This document shows, piece by piece, positions 19,535 to 28,221 of a stretch of DNA of 64,000 nt (within the stretch, counting starts at the first letter, position 1; every line of letters starts with the position of its first letter). The DNA comes from Phycisphaeraceae bacterium (lineage in GTDB: Bacteria > Planctomycetota > Phycisphaerae > Phycisphaerales > UBA1924). The stretch covers positions 1 to 64,000 of the forward strand of contig JAJTHN010000036.1 in assembly GCA_021297895.1 (NCBI GenBank), written 5' to 3'. Both the position numbers and the translations under genes were made by a program. Under the pieces are notes generated by a model. It saw only the letters and a program-made list of their open reading frames with translations. It did no database searches and was not told the DNA's origin.

Positions 19535-21934
19535 GTGATCAACTCCCGATCTGTTTACGCAAGGCCGTCGTCATCGGCGCGCCTGGTAGCGACTTGCGCT
19601 GGACTTTCGTGCTCTCTGTTCGTAGTTTGTTCTGCATCTGCGATGCAGAACAACGACATCCAGTGGTCGCTTGCCAGCCATGCCGGTCCGGCCGACCGCC
19701 GCCCGATGTGCCCGATGCAGGGCCAGCCGTTCGACATCATCTTTCAGAGCGGCCGGCTCGACCTGACCGCCGCGCGGGTCGGCGTGGATGAAGGTGCCGA
19801 TGGCGTTGGCATTGTCTGGATCGACGCCCAGTGGCAGGCGGGCGTCGGGCCGTCGGACGTGTGGCGCGCGAACATCCCCGGCAGTGCGGGGACGCGTTTG
19901 GCCTACGTGATCGAACTCATCGACGGCACCGATCGCGACTACATCAGCGCCAGCGGCGTCAGCGATGCACAACCCGCCGTCGGACAGTGGTGGACGCTCG
20001 ATTTTTCCACACTCGCCCACGCCCCGCACGGGGCGACGCCCGTCCCCGGCGGCACGGTCTTCCGCGTCTGGGCCCCGGGCGCGAGCACGGCGCACGTCCG
20101 CGGCGACTTCTCGAACTGGAACGCCACGCCGCCGATGACGCGGCTCGGAGAGGACTTCATCGCCTTCATCCCCGGCGCGAGCGTCGGGCAGGAGTACAAG
20201 TTCGTCTTCAACAACACGCTCTTCAAGCCCGACCCGCGCGCACGCGCCCTGAACGGCAGCAACTACAACTCACGCATCGTCGATCCGCACGCGTTCGCTT
20301 GGCGCAACCCGTGGTTTACGCCAAAGCCGCCGGAGGAGTGGGTCGTGTACCAGTTGCACGTCGGCACCTTCGCCGGGCGGAACGACCCCGCTGGCGCAAC
20401 GCCGACGATCTCGGGCTTCCGTGATGTCGCCGCGCGTGTCGGGCATCTTCAGAGCCTGGGTGTCAACGCGGTGATGCTCAACCCGATCAACGAGTTCCCG
20501 GGCTCGCAGTCGGGCGGGTACAACCCGATCTCGATGTTCGCCTTCGAGAGCACGTACGGATCGCCGGACGACCTGCGCACCATGATCGATGCGCTCCACG
20601 GCGTCGGCATCGCGGTGCTGCTGGATACGACGTGGAACCACTTCTCCAGCAGCGACAACTATCTCTGGAACTTCGATGGCACGCAGATCTTCTACGACAC
20701 GCCCGTGGTCAACACCCCCTGGGGCCCGCAGGCGGACGTCGATCGCGCGCCGGTGACCTCCTACTTCCTGGACAGTTTCGAGACCGTTCTGGGCGAGTTC
20801 AAGATGGACGGCTATCGCCACGATGCGATCTACGAACTCGTCGGCAAGACGCAGGCCGTCGCCGGGCAGAACCTGATCCGCCAGTCGCAGCAGACCCTCC
20901 GCCGTCGCTTCCCCGATGCGCACGTTCTTGGAGAGATCTACGACAACAGCGCCTGGAACACCAGCCCCGGCGGCATTGATCTCGACGGTCAGTACCACGA
21001 GGCGTTCAAGAACGCGATCTACGACGCGGTGGAAGCCGCCGCGGCGGGGGATCCGAACATCTCGCGCCTCGCGGCGACGATCGACGGCTCCGGCCCCTGG
21101 GTCGAGGGCACGCGGGTCTTCAACTACTACGAACTCCACGATGAGGCGTGGCCTCTCTCCGGAGCGGGGCGAACCCGGGCCGTGCGCCGCATCGACACCA
21201 CGTTCCCGCACGATGACCGTTTCGCGCTCGGCCGCACGAAGCTTGCCAACGGCATCACACTGCTGGCTCAGGGCATGCCCGCGATGCTCATGGGCAACGA
21301 GTGGGCCGAGGACGCGTCGTTCGAGACCGAGCGGCTCGACTGGTCCAAGAAGACGACGAACGCGGGCGTGCTGGCCTTCTACCGCGATCTGATCGGCCTG
21401 CGCACCACGCGGCGCGCACTGTTTGCCAACAGCCCCGCGCGTGTGTTCCACACCAACGAAGCGGGCAACGTCTTCGCCTTCGAGCGCTGGGGCAGCGACG
21501 GGCGCTCGTACGTCGTCGTCGCGAACTTCTCCAACAACGACTTCCCCGAGTACATCCTCGGCGTGCCCCGGTCGGGCTCGTGGGGTGTGGTCATCAACAG
21601 CGAAGCCGCGGCGTATCGCGGGCGCGACACGGGCTCTCCCGTCGGCGCGGTGCCGGTCTCCGCGGCCGCCCGCGACGGCTTTGCGCAGAGCGCTCGCCTG
21701 GCGCTGCCCGCGCACGGGTTCCTGCTTCTGCAGCACAACCCGGAGTACATCGAGAGCTTCGACATCATGGACCGCGACCGAGACGGACGCGTCACCGTCG
21801 ACGATCTGCACGAACTGCTGCAGCGCGCGTGGGATGTCAACAATGACAGCAGGCTCGATGTTGGCGACACCAACGCGATGATCAACCGCCTGCGTCGCAA
21901 CGAGTCACGGACCGCCGCGGGCTCGCAGCGCTGA
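19535..21934 (+). CDS. secreted GH13 alpha-amylase/branching-enzyme-like protein with dockerin-like tail
   Basis: Exported glycoside hydrolase family 13 enzyme, about 799 residues, acting on alpha-glucans. A signal peptide (ARLVATCAGLSCSLFVVCSASA) is followed by a beta-sandwich, then a CBM48-like domain (about 170-235, VFRVWAPGAS, RGDFSNWN). The catalytic barrel has all four GH13 regions: DTTWNHF near 362, DGYRHDAIYE near 425 (nucleophile Asp), LGEIYD near 464 (acid/base Glu) and YELHDEAW near 532. CBM48 plus these motifs resembles branching and debranching enzymes, but the exact reaction is open. The C-terminus (about 742-785) has two dockerin-like Ca-binding units (DRDRDGRVTVDD, NNDSRLDVGD). 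GTG 19535 is chosen because GGAG precedes it and a signal peptide follows. Confidence 0.88.
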   Translation: MINSRSVYARPSSSARLVATCAGLSCSLFVVCSASAMQNNDIQWSLASHAGPADRRPMCPMQGQPFDIIFQSGRLDLTAARVGVDEGADGVGIVWIDAQWQAGVGPSDVWRANIPGSAGTRLAYVIELIDGTDRDYISASGVSDAQPAVGQWWTLDFSTLAHAPHGATPVPGGTVFRVWAPGASTAHVRGDFSNWNATPPMTRLGEDFIAFIPGASVGQEYKFVFNNTLFKPDPRARALNGSNYNSRIVDPHAFAWRNPWFTPKPPEEWVVYQLHVGTFAGRNDPAGATPTISGFRDVAARVGHLQSLGVNAVMLNPINEFPGSQSGGYNPISMFAFESTYGSPDDLRTMIDALHGVGIAVLLDTTWNHFSSSDNYLWNFDGTQIFYDTPVVNTPWGPQADVDRAPVTSYFLDSFETVLGEFKMDGYRHDAIYELVGKTQAVAGQNLIRQSQQTLRRRFPDAHVLGEIYDNSAWNTSPGGIDLDGQYHEAFKNAIYDAVEAAAAGDPNISRLAATIDGSGPWVEGTRVFNYYELHDEAWPLSGAGRTRAVRRIDTTFPHDDRFALGRTKLANGITLLAQGMPAMLMGNEWAEDASFETERLDWSKKTTNAGVLAFYRDLIGLRTTRRALFANSPARVFHTNEAGNVFAFERWGSDGRSYVVVANFSNNDFPEYILGVPRSGSWGVVINSEAAAYRGRDTGSPVGAVPVSAAARDGFAQSARLALPAHGFLLLQHNPEYIESFDIMDRDRDGRVTVDDLHELLQRAWDVNNDSRLDVGDTNAMINRLRRNESRTAAGSQR

Positions 21935-21985
21935 CCCGCCCCGGTGTACCGGGATCACACCTTGCCTCGGGCGTCGGATGCGACC

Positions 21986-22795
21986 ATGAGCACCCACCGC
22001 GAACGATCGGGCCCGGCGGACTCACTGGCGGATCGGATCGATGACGTTCTCGCCGCACGGTACCGCGAGGCGCTGACGCTCGCGACGATCGCGCGGAGCG
22101 TCGGACGCAACGCCAGCTACGTGTCGGCGATGTACCGACGCGCCCGCGGCATGACCATCACGGCGAGACTGACCCACCTGCGTGTCGATCACGCGCGATC
22201 GATGCTCGCATGGAGCGGCATGAGCGTGCTCGAGGTCGCCACCGCCAGCGGATTCGGATCGCTCAGTCAGTTCTATGAGGCGTTTTCGAGACTCAACGGC
22301 GGGCCGCCCAGACGACCCGGCGGGAGCCGCAGTGCTCAGAAGCCCGCCGCCGCGCTCGCGGAGACCGGCGCACTTCGGGGCGCGGCACGTGCGCCGATGA
22401 TCCTCGCGGCGTGGGTCGATGACGCACCGGAGAACAACATCCGCGAGCGTCGGGAACTGCTGGCGCGAGGCGTGGCTGTCGACAGCTTCGCGACCGGGGA
22501 GCAGGGCTTGGCGGCGCTCGAGTACGGCGGATACTCGCTGCTGGTGAGCGACATCCGCCGGCCGGATACGGAGCGCTCGCGCATCACCGACTCGGGCTGG
22601 ACACTCGCCGAAACGGTGCGCCAGCGCTGGCCGGATCTGCCGATCGTCTTCTACTGCGGCTACGCCGATCCGGCCCGCCGCAAACGGGCCCGCGAGATCG
22701 GCGCACTCGGAGTGCACACGCACCCGGCGGACCTGATCAACGCGGTGATGCGAGCGCTGGCTTCGCGCGGACGCGCGAACATGAAGACTCGATGA
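21986..22795 (+). CDS. N-terminal AraC-type HTH with C-terminal receiver-like domain
   Basis: 269-residue putative regulator. Residues ~14-115 form an AraC/XylS double helix-turn-helix: LTLATIARSVGRNASYVSAM, then VLEVATASGFGSLSQFYEAF. Residues ~137-258 look like a response-regulator receiver, with the acidic pair in WVDDAPENN (145-146), the phospho-acceptor candidate Asp189 in LLVSDIRRP, and FYCG at 222-225. The essential Lys near the end is missing (THP at 245-247), so phosphotransfer chemistry may be lost. The domain order is reversed compared with normal response regulators. ATG 21986 is preferred; GTG 21944 is possible. It follows the GH13 gene by about 50 bases, so it may regulate or be co-transcribed with it. 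Confidence 0.75.
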   Translation: MSTHRERSGPADSLADRIDDVLAARYREALTLATIARSVGRNASYVSAMYRRARGMTITARLTHLRVDHARSMLAWSGMSVLEVATASGFGSLSQFYEAFSRLNGGPPRRPGGSRSAQKPAAALAETGALRGAARAPMILAAWVDDAPENNIRERRELLARGVAVDSFATGEQGLAALEYGGYSLLVSDIRRPDTERSRITDSGWTLAETVRQRWPDLPIVFYCGYADPARRKRAREIGALGVHTHPADLINAVMRALASRGRANMKTR

Positions 22796-22909
22796 CGCGC
22801 AAACACGCCGGATCATCGCGCAAATCCACCGGACACGCTTTGTGGTGAATCCTCCGCACACTCTCTCAGGGGCGAGGCCTTTTCAGTGCCCCCGAGGAGT
22901 TCCGCCGAG

Positions 22910-25900
22910 ATGACACCCAGTTCTGTGCTTGCCCGTTCGACGTCTGGAGCTATGCGCACGCTGCTCCGCCCCGCGCTCGCGTTGGCGTCGCTGCTCGCCG
23001 CGGCGAGCGTCGCCGCCGCGCAATCATGCCCGCAGGGGGCGTTCTATCCGCTCGACGGCGCGTTCGTCGCCGGCAACGGAACCTTCGGCTTCGTCCCCGA
23101 GAACAACTCCACACAGATCCGCGTGGACAACAACGGCAACGGCACGATCGCGCCCAACGAGCCGGTCTACGACCTGCCCGCGCCGATCAGCGGTGAGAAC
23201 TTCGCCGGCGCCTCTTTGTCGCTCTCGCCGACGCGGCGTGTGCTCATGGCCGTCGGCGGGCAGTCGCTCCCTGGCTGCGCGGGAACATCGCTGCGCTTCT
23301 ATCGCCTGACGCCCGGCAACGCGACGCCCGCCGTGCTGCACGAGGTGTGCGTGGGCACGGTGCTGCAGAACCGCGTCTTCTTCGATCGCGCGCTCCGATA
23401 CTCCTCCAGAGCACCGCTGTCGACACTCGGGAGCAGCATCGCCGCGGTGCTGCACGCGCCGAGCGTCACCAGCCCGACGGCGACTCTCAGCCTGTTCGAC
23501 CTGGAGGCGCCCGGGTCGCGGCGAGTCGACATCACGAACCTGCGCTCCGGCATCGGTGACATCCGCATCGCCGGCGGCGGCCAGGCGATGTACGTTCAGC
23601 ACGATCTCAGCCCCACGAATCCCGATGGCACGGACTACACGCTCATCTCTCTCTGCTCGCAGACCTTCGGCCAGCAGGCCAACCCCGACGGCGGCTTCCC
23701 GCTGCGCAACGTCTCGGGCGGACCGCTGGACGCGTTCATCGGTCCATCGGCCAACAGCCTCACCCGGGTGAGCTTCACGCAGTCCGGCGGGGTCTTTGCG
23801 CAGCTCAATGTGCGAGACTGCTGCGCGCAGGTCGATCCCCCAGGCGTCGCGCAGCTCAGCCTCACGCAGAGTGTCTCTCCAGCCGCCGGCGATATCCCGC
23901 CCGGATCGAGCATCACCTACACGGCGAGCGTCGCGAACATCGGCACCGCCGCGGCGACGAATGTGGTCGTGCAGATGCTCCTGCCATCGAACACGACGCT
24001 GCTGAGCGTCTCGAACCAGGGTGGGCCGCTCGCGCCGGGATCGACCGTCATTCAGTGGACGATCCCGTCGCTGGCAACACTGGCCGACGGCGGAACGGTG
24101 ACCGACCTTTCCTTCACGGTTCGGGCCGAGTGCGCGACGAGCGACTACTCCCCCCGCCCGCTGAACGCGACGGCGGTTGCCGCCAACGCGCCGCAGGTCA
24201 GCTCTTCGCTCAACAGCGGGCCGAGGGTCGTCATGCCCCCGACCACGCCGCTGATCTTCAGCGTGAGCACCACGCCCGATACCCCCGCACCGCTGCGCCG
24301 GGGCGACACCCTGACCATGACGCTCTCGATCACCAATCCCGATGCCCGCGACCAGCAGGGCCTTCGCACGGTACCGATGATTCGATTCCTCGGCGGGGGG
24401 ATCGTGCTGGACTCGATCATCGCAGCCAGCACCGGAACCGCCACGCTGGCTCAGACCGAGGTCGACTGGCTGCTGGACCTGCCAGCGGGTGCAACGGCGA
24501 GCCTGGCGCTGCGTCTGCGCGTTGACACGTGCCTCCCGCCGGAGACCCTCGCGGTCGCGGCCAACGGGTCCATCATCATGTCCAACGCGTGCGGCGTTGC
24601 GGTGCTCTCGACACTGTTCTCATCGCCGGCCTATCTGATGGCACAGGACTATCGCCTTTCGGTCGTCGCGGGGCCGCTCGCTCCCGGGCAGATCGGCGCT
24701 CTCGTTGAGGATCATCAGCCCGTGCGCGCGGGCGCACGCGGCGTGATCGAGGTTCGGGTGCAGAACAACGGCCCCGCTTCGGGCGCGACGGGATTCTGGT
24801 CACTGCACGTGCCGACACAGACGACGATCGGCACGCCGGCGCTGCTTCCCGGCACTTCCCCCGGCGTGGTGTATGACGCCGCGACGCGGACGCTGGGCTT
24901 CGCCGGCAGCCTGAGCACGGGTCAGGAAGTCATCGCGCTGCTGAACGCCGATCTTCTTGCTGACTCGCCGCGATCGACACTGGTGCTCGCCGCGGGACAG
25001 AACGGCTGCGCGTGGGCACGCACGACCGTGCACCTGTGCCCGGTGCCGACGCTGCCGACGTCGGCGCTGCTGGGGCTCGACACGCGCGAGGGCGTCTGGG
25101 TGTTCGACCCGGCGGTCGACACGCAGCCGCGGACGTTCTTCTCGCCGATCTTCGGCGTGCAGACGCCGTTCGAGGGCTTCGACATCGGGCCCGATGGGCG
25201 GCTGGCGATCGTTGGGCCGCGGATCGTTCGCCTTGACACGCAGACCCTGGAGTTATCCATGGCAACCACGCCGAGCACGCCCGAGGGGCCGCTTCTGCCA
25301 AGGGACGCGGCGTTCGACCGCGTAACGGGGCAACTCGTCATCTCGGGCACGCTCCGCTCGGGCTTCGGCGCGGCGCTCGGGACGATCCAGTCCGGCGGCA
25401 CAACCTCGCTGCTGGCGGATCTGAACACCGTGACCATACTCGCCGGTGTCGCGCCACTGGCGTCGGGAGGCGCACGCGTCGTTTCCATGCCCGCGGCGTT
25501 CTCCATCAGCGATCAGGGCCGCGGCGTGATCGGCACGGACACGGTGACACCCATCGCGAGCCTGAACTCCGCGACCGCGATCCCCATGCCGGCGACTCCG
25601 TTCACCTTCACGCCCGCCGGCTCGACACTCGGGCCGTACCCGGTGGCGATCTCGCCGACGAGCAGCATCGGCGCAGGATCGGATGACACGTGGGCACTGG
25701 TGATGCACCGGTGGATCGACGGACCGACCTTCTTGCCGACATCGCGCACCAGCGCCGTATCGCTGCTGCGGATCGCCGCGGCGGGCGCGACCAGCATCGC
25801 GGTCGACCTGGTCGCGGGCGATCTGAGGACGAACGCAGGTCTGGCTCCGTGGCCGTTCGACGCACCGCTCACGCCGCTGGAACTGAGCACGGGCAACGGA

Positions 25901-26353
25901 GAGAACCGCGGCGCGAGCATCGCCCCGGGTCCCGGCGGGTCGGTGTACGTCGCTTCGCGGACAACGCTCTACCGGCTCGACAACGCGGCGAGCGGCTCGG
26001 GGCCGATCACGCCGACGCTGGTCTTCTCTCTGCCCACGGACCTCTCGCGGTGCATCGACCTGGCCAGCGTGGGCATGGGCGCGACGCTCACCGGATGCTC
26101 ACCGGCCGACATCGCCAACACCGATGGCTCGACACGCGCCACCGGCGGCGGGCCCGACGGCGCCATCGACAACGGCGACTTTACCGGCTTCTTCGCTGCG
26201 TTCTTCGCCAGCCCGGGGAGCATCGAGAATCTCGATGCGGACATCGCCAACACCGATGGCGACACGGTGCTGACCGGCGCCGGGCCGGACGGGACGGTGG
26301 ACAATGGCGACTTCAGCGCGTTCTTTTTGCTGTTCTTCGCCGGGTGTCCATAG
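22910..26353 (+). CDS. large secreted protein with DUF11-type repeat and GC-type dockerin tail
   Basis: About 1,147-residue extracellular protein. A signal peptide (LLRPALALASLLAAASVAAA) is followed by a beta-rich region and a DUF11-like Ig-fold repeat at about 313-423 (PPGSSITYTASVANIGTAAA). A second similar domain follows near 440-545. A later beta-propeller-like region has many short strands. Residues ~1062-1147 are the duplicated tail CSPADIANTDG ... DNGDFTGFFAAFF, then DADIANTDG ... DNGDFSAFFLLFFAGCP. The tail spacing of Asp/Asn resembles EF-hand or dockerin loops. ATG 22910 with AGGAG about 10 bases upstream was chosen among GTG 22886, 22910 and ATG 22952. Its role is unknown; a surface or matrix protein is likely. 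Confidence 0.8.
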   Translation: MTPSSVLARSTSGAMRTLLRPALALASLLAAASVAAAQSCPQGAFYPLDGAFVAGNGTFGFVPENNSTQIRVDNNGNGTIAPNEPVYDLPAPISGENFAGASLSLSPTRRVLMAVGGQSLPGCAGTSLRFYRLTPGNATPAVLHEVCVGTVLQNRVFFDRALRYSSRAPLSTLGSSIAAVLHAPSVTSPTATLSLFDLEAPGSRRVDITNLRSGIGDIRIAGGGQAMYVQHDLSPTNPDGTDYTLISLCSQTFGQQANPDGGFPLRNVSGGPLDAFIGPSANSLTRVSFTQSGGVFAQLNVRDCCAQVDPPGVAQLSLTQSVSPAAGDIPPGSSITYTASVANIGTAAATNVVVQMLLPSNTTLLSVSNQGGPLAPGSTVIQWTIPSLATLADGGTVTDLSFTVRAECATSDYSPRPLNATAVAANAPQVSSSLNSGPRVVMPPTTPLIFSVSTTPDTPAPLRRGDTLTMTLSITNPDARDQQGLRTVPMIRFLGGGIVLDSIIAASTGTATLAQTEVDWLLDLPAGATASLALRLRVDTCLPPETLAVAANGSIIMSNACGVAVLSTLFSSPAYLMAQDYRLSVVAGPLAPGQIGALVEDHQPVRAGARGVIEVRVQNNGPASGATGFWSLHVPTQTTIGTPALLPGTSPGVVYDAATRTLGFAGSLSTGQEVIALLNADLLADSPRSTLVLAAGQNGCAWARTTVHLCPVPTLPTSALLGLDTREGVWVFDPAVDTQPRTFFSPIFGVQTPFEGFDIGPDGRLAIVGPRIVRLDTQTLELSMATTPSTPEGPLLPRDAAFDRVTGQLVISGTLRSGFGAALGTIQSGGTTSLLADLNTVTILAGVAPLASGGARVVSMPAAFSISDQGRGVIGTDTVTPIASLNSATAIPMPATPFTFTPAGSTLGPYPVAISPTSSIGAGSDDTWALVMHRWIDGPTFLPTSRTSAVSLLRIAAAGATSIAVDLVAGDLRTNAGLAPWPFDAPLTPLELSTGNGENRGASIAPGPGGSVYVASRTTLYRLDNAASGSGPITPTLVFSLPTDLSRCIDLASVGMGATLTGCSPADIANTDGSTRATGGGPDGAIDNGDFTGFFAAFFASPGSIENLDADIANTDGDTVLTGAGPDGTVDNGDFSAFFLLFFAGCP

Positions 26354-26404
26354 CGATCCACCGATCGGTCCATCGCCCGTTGTCCGCCGCGCATCGGCGC
26401 GTGC

Positions 26405-27964
26405 TCAGCCCTGCCCGCATCCCTGGAAGAAGAACAGGAAGAATGCTGAGAAGTCACCGTTATCGACGATTCCATCCGGGCCCGCACCGTCGAGCGTCGT
26501 CTGCCCGTCGGTGTTGGCGATGTCGGCCAGCAGCGCGCCGGGTTGATCCGCCGGAAGGAAAAACGCCTCGAAGAACGCGGAGAAGTCCCCGTTGTCCACC
26601 TCGCCGTCGGGCGTAGGCAGGCCATCGGTGTCGGCGATGTCCGCGGGTGAGCACGCGGGCGGTCGGACAACGAGCGTCGCGGCCGCGCTGGTCGATGAGC
26701 CGCACGCGTTGGAGAAGAACCCGTCGGCGTACACATCGCCGGAAGGCGTCGCGGCAAGGGCGTGGACCTCATCGTTCACGCCGGAGCCGAGCGGACGCCA
26801 TGTCGCGCCGTCGAATCGACCCACGCGCGAAATGGGGCCGGATGGCGTGCTGGTAAAGCGACCTCCCGCAACGATCGAGCCATCCGGCAGCGGGGTCATC
26901 GCCTGAATGCGGTCATTGAAGCCCGTGGCCAGCGGCAACCAAGTGCCCTCGCGAAAGCGCGCGACGTAGTTGGCCGGGAGCCCTCCCGCGACCGTGAACA
27001 AGCCACCGACGATGAGATCACCATTGGCAAGCTCGGTGACGGTTCGGCTGCCGCCGATCGTCCCCGAACCGAGCGTGGACCACTGGTTGCCGTTCCATCG
27101 TGCGATGCGGTTGGCCGGCTGCCCGCCGGCGGTGAAGAAGATGCCCCCGGCGATCACATCACCGTTCGACAAGACCGTGACGCTATTGACCTGATCGCCA
27201 ACGCCCGAGCCGAGCCCGCTCCAGAGCAGCCCGTCGAAGACGCCGACGAAGCCGACCGGGATCGAGCCCGAATTCACGAAGTCCCCGCCGGCGTAGATCA
27301 GATCACCCGGACCAACGGCCAGGGATCGCACGCGGTTGTTGAGCCCCGCGGCCAATGCGGACCACGATGATCCGTTCCAGCGCGCCACGCGAGAAGCGGG
27401 GGCACCTCCGGCACTGGTGAAGATGCCGCCGGCGATGATGTCGCCGTTGGAGAGCCGCGCCAGCGCCTGAACGCTATCACCGAGCCCCGTGCCAAAGCCC
27501 GACCACGCCGTCCCGTTCCATCGCGCCACACCGGTGACCGACGTGCCGCCGGCAAGCGAGAAGCTGCCGATCGCGATCAGATTGGTCGTGCCGTTGGGCC
27601 CGGCGATGGGGAGCAGGCCGAGGACCTGGCTGTTGGTCCCTCCGCCAACGGCCTGCCAGGTCGAGCCGTTCCAAAGGGCGATGTTGTTGATGGCCTGACC
27701 ATCGATGGTGTTGAACGTGCCGCCGACGACCAACTGGGCTGGCAGCGGCCCTTCGCCATCACGGTCCCAAAGGAGTGAGGTGGCGATGTTGGCCGAGGTG
27801 CCGTTGGTCCGTGTCGCACCGGGATTGCCGAAGGTCGCGGGCCAGAGTCCGTCGCACTGCGCCATCGCGGTCCCGGTGCCGGCGAGGGTCACCAACATCC
27901 CTGCGGAAGCCAACAGCGCGACGCGTCCTGCACGACGGCTCCTGATTACGAACTCGCTCAACAT
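26405..27964 (-). CDS. secreted seven-repeat beta-propeller protein with GC-type dockerin tail
   Basis: 519-residue exported protein. A signal peptide (VALLASAGMLVTLAGTGTAMA) is followed by seven tandem repeats, each with a motif like RWNGSSWSALAAGLNNRV and NGDIIAGGIFTSAGG, spanning about residues 75-420. Seven such repeats fit one closed seven-bladed propeller. Residues ~435-519 are the duplicated acidic tail (CSPADIADTDG ... DNGDFSAFFEAFF; LLADIANTDG ... FFQGCGQG). ATG 27964 follows AGGAG by 8 bases. It is convergent with the DUF11-type protein, with only about 50 bases between stops. Ligand or partner is unknown. Confidence 0.82.
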   Translation of the reverse strand: MLSEFVIRSRRAGRVALLASAGMLVTLAGTGTAMAQCDGLWPATFGNPGATRTNGTSANIATSLLWDRDGEGPLPAQLVVGGTFNTIDGQAINNIALWNGSTWQAVGGGTNSQVLGLLPIAGPNGTTNLIAIGSFSLAGGTSVTGVARWNGTAWSGFGTGLGDSVQALARLSNGDIIAGGIFTSAGGAPASRVARWNGSSWSALAAGLNNRVRSLAVGPGDLIYAGGDFVNSGSIPVGFVGVFDGLLWSGLGSGVGDQVNSVTVLSNGDVIAGGIFFTAGGQPANRIARWNGNQWSTLGSGTIGGSRTVTELANGDLIVGGLFTVAGGLPANYVARFREGTWLPLATGFNDRIQAMTPLPDGSIVAGGRFTSTPSGPISRVGRFDGATWRPLGSGVNDEVHALAATPSGDVYADGFFSNACGSSTSAAATLVVRPPACSPADIADTDGLPTPDGEVDNGDFSAFFEAFFLPADQPGALLADIANTDGQTTLDGAGPDGIVDNGDFSAFFLFFFQGCGQG

Positions 27965-28090
27965 GCTGCTCACTCCTGTTCTGCTGACGTGACGAAGGCT
28001 GAAAGCCGGGGCTGCCGATCTCGGCCTCGATGGCCGCTTTTCTCGGCCTCCACCCAGAGGAACGACGAAAATCACCCTTGCCGACTTGTT

Positions 28091-28106
28091 GTTCTTAGAA
28101 CGTTCT
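28091..28106. promoter_or_regulatory. overlapping inverted repeats GTTCT-T-AGAAC-GTTCT (candidate operator)
   Basis: The 16 bases contain three half-sites, GTTCT, AGAAC and GTTCT. They make one perfect palindrome GTTCTTAGAAC and a second, AGAACGTTCT, sharing the middle half-site. The site lies between the divergent genes at 27964 (minus) and 28222 (plus). It abuts the expected -35 position of the plus-strand promoter whose -10 is TATCCT at 28129. Confidence 0.45.
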
Positions 28107-28128
28107 CATACACATGACACTCTTCTCG

Positions 28129-28134
28129 TATCCT
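28129..28134 (+). promoter_or_regulatory. -10 box (TATCCT) of the gene at 28222
   Basis: TATCCT about 90 bases before ATG 28222 and 22 bases after the GTTCT inverted repeats. No consensus -35; activator or operator control by the repeats is possible. Confidence 0.35.
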
Positions 28135-28221
28135 CTGCAAGCAAACTTTCCGACAATTCGCGAAGATGGCACTTGGCGAGTCTTGTCGCCCTGGCCGTAC
28201 GCTCCTGAGACTCCCTCCACG

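Noticed and set aside
28091-28106. LexA/SOS box
   Set aside because: The half-sites are GTTC first and then GAAC, or have no spacer, unlike GAAC-N4-GTTC; the neighbouring genes are not repair genes.
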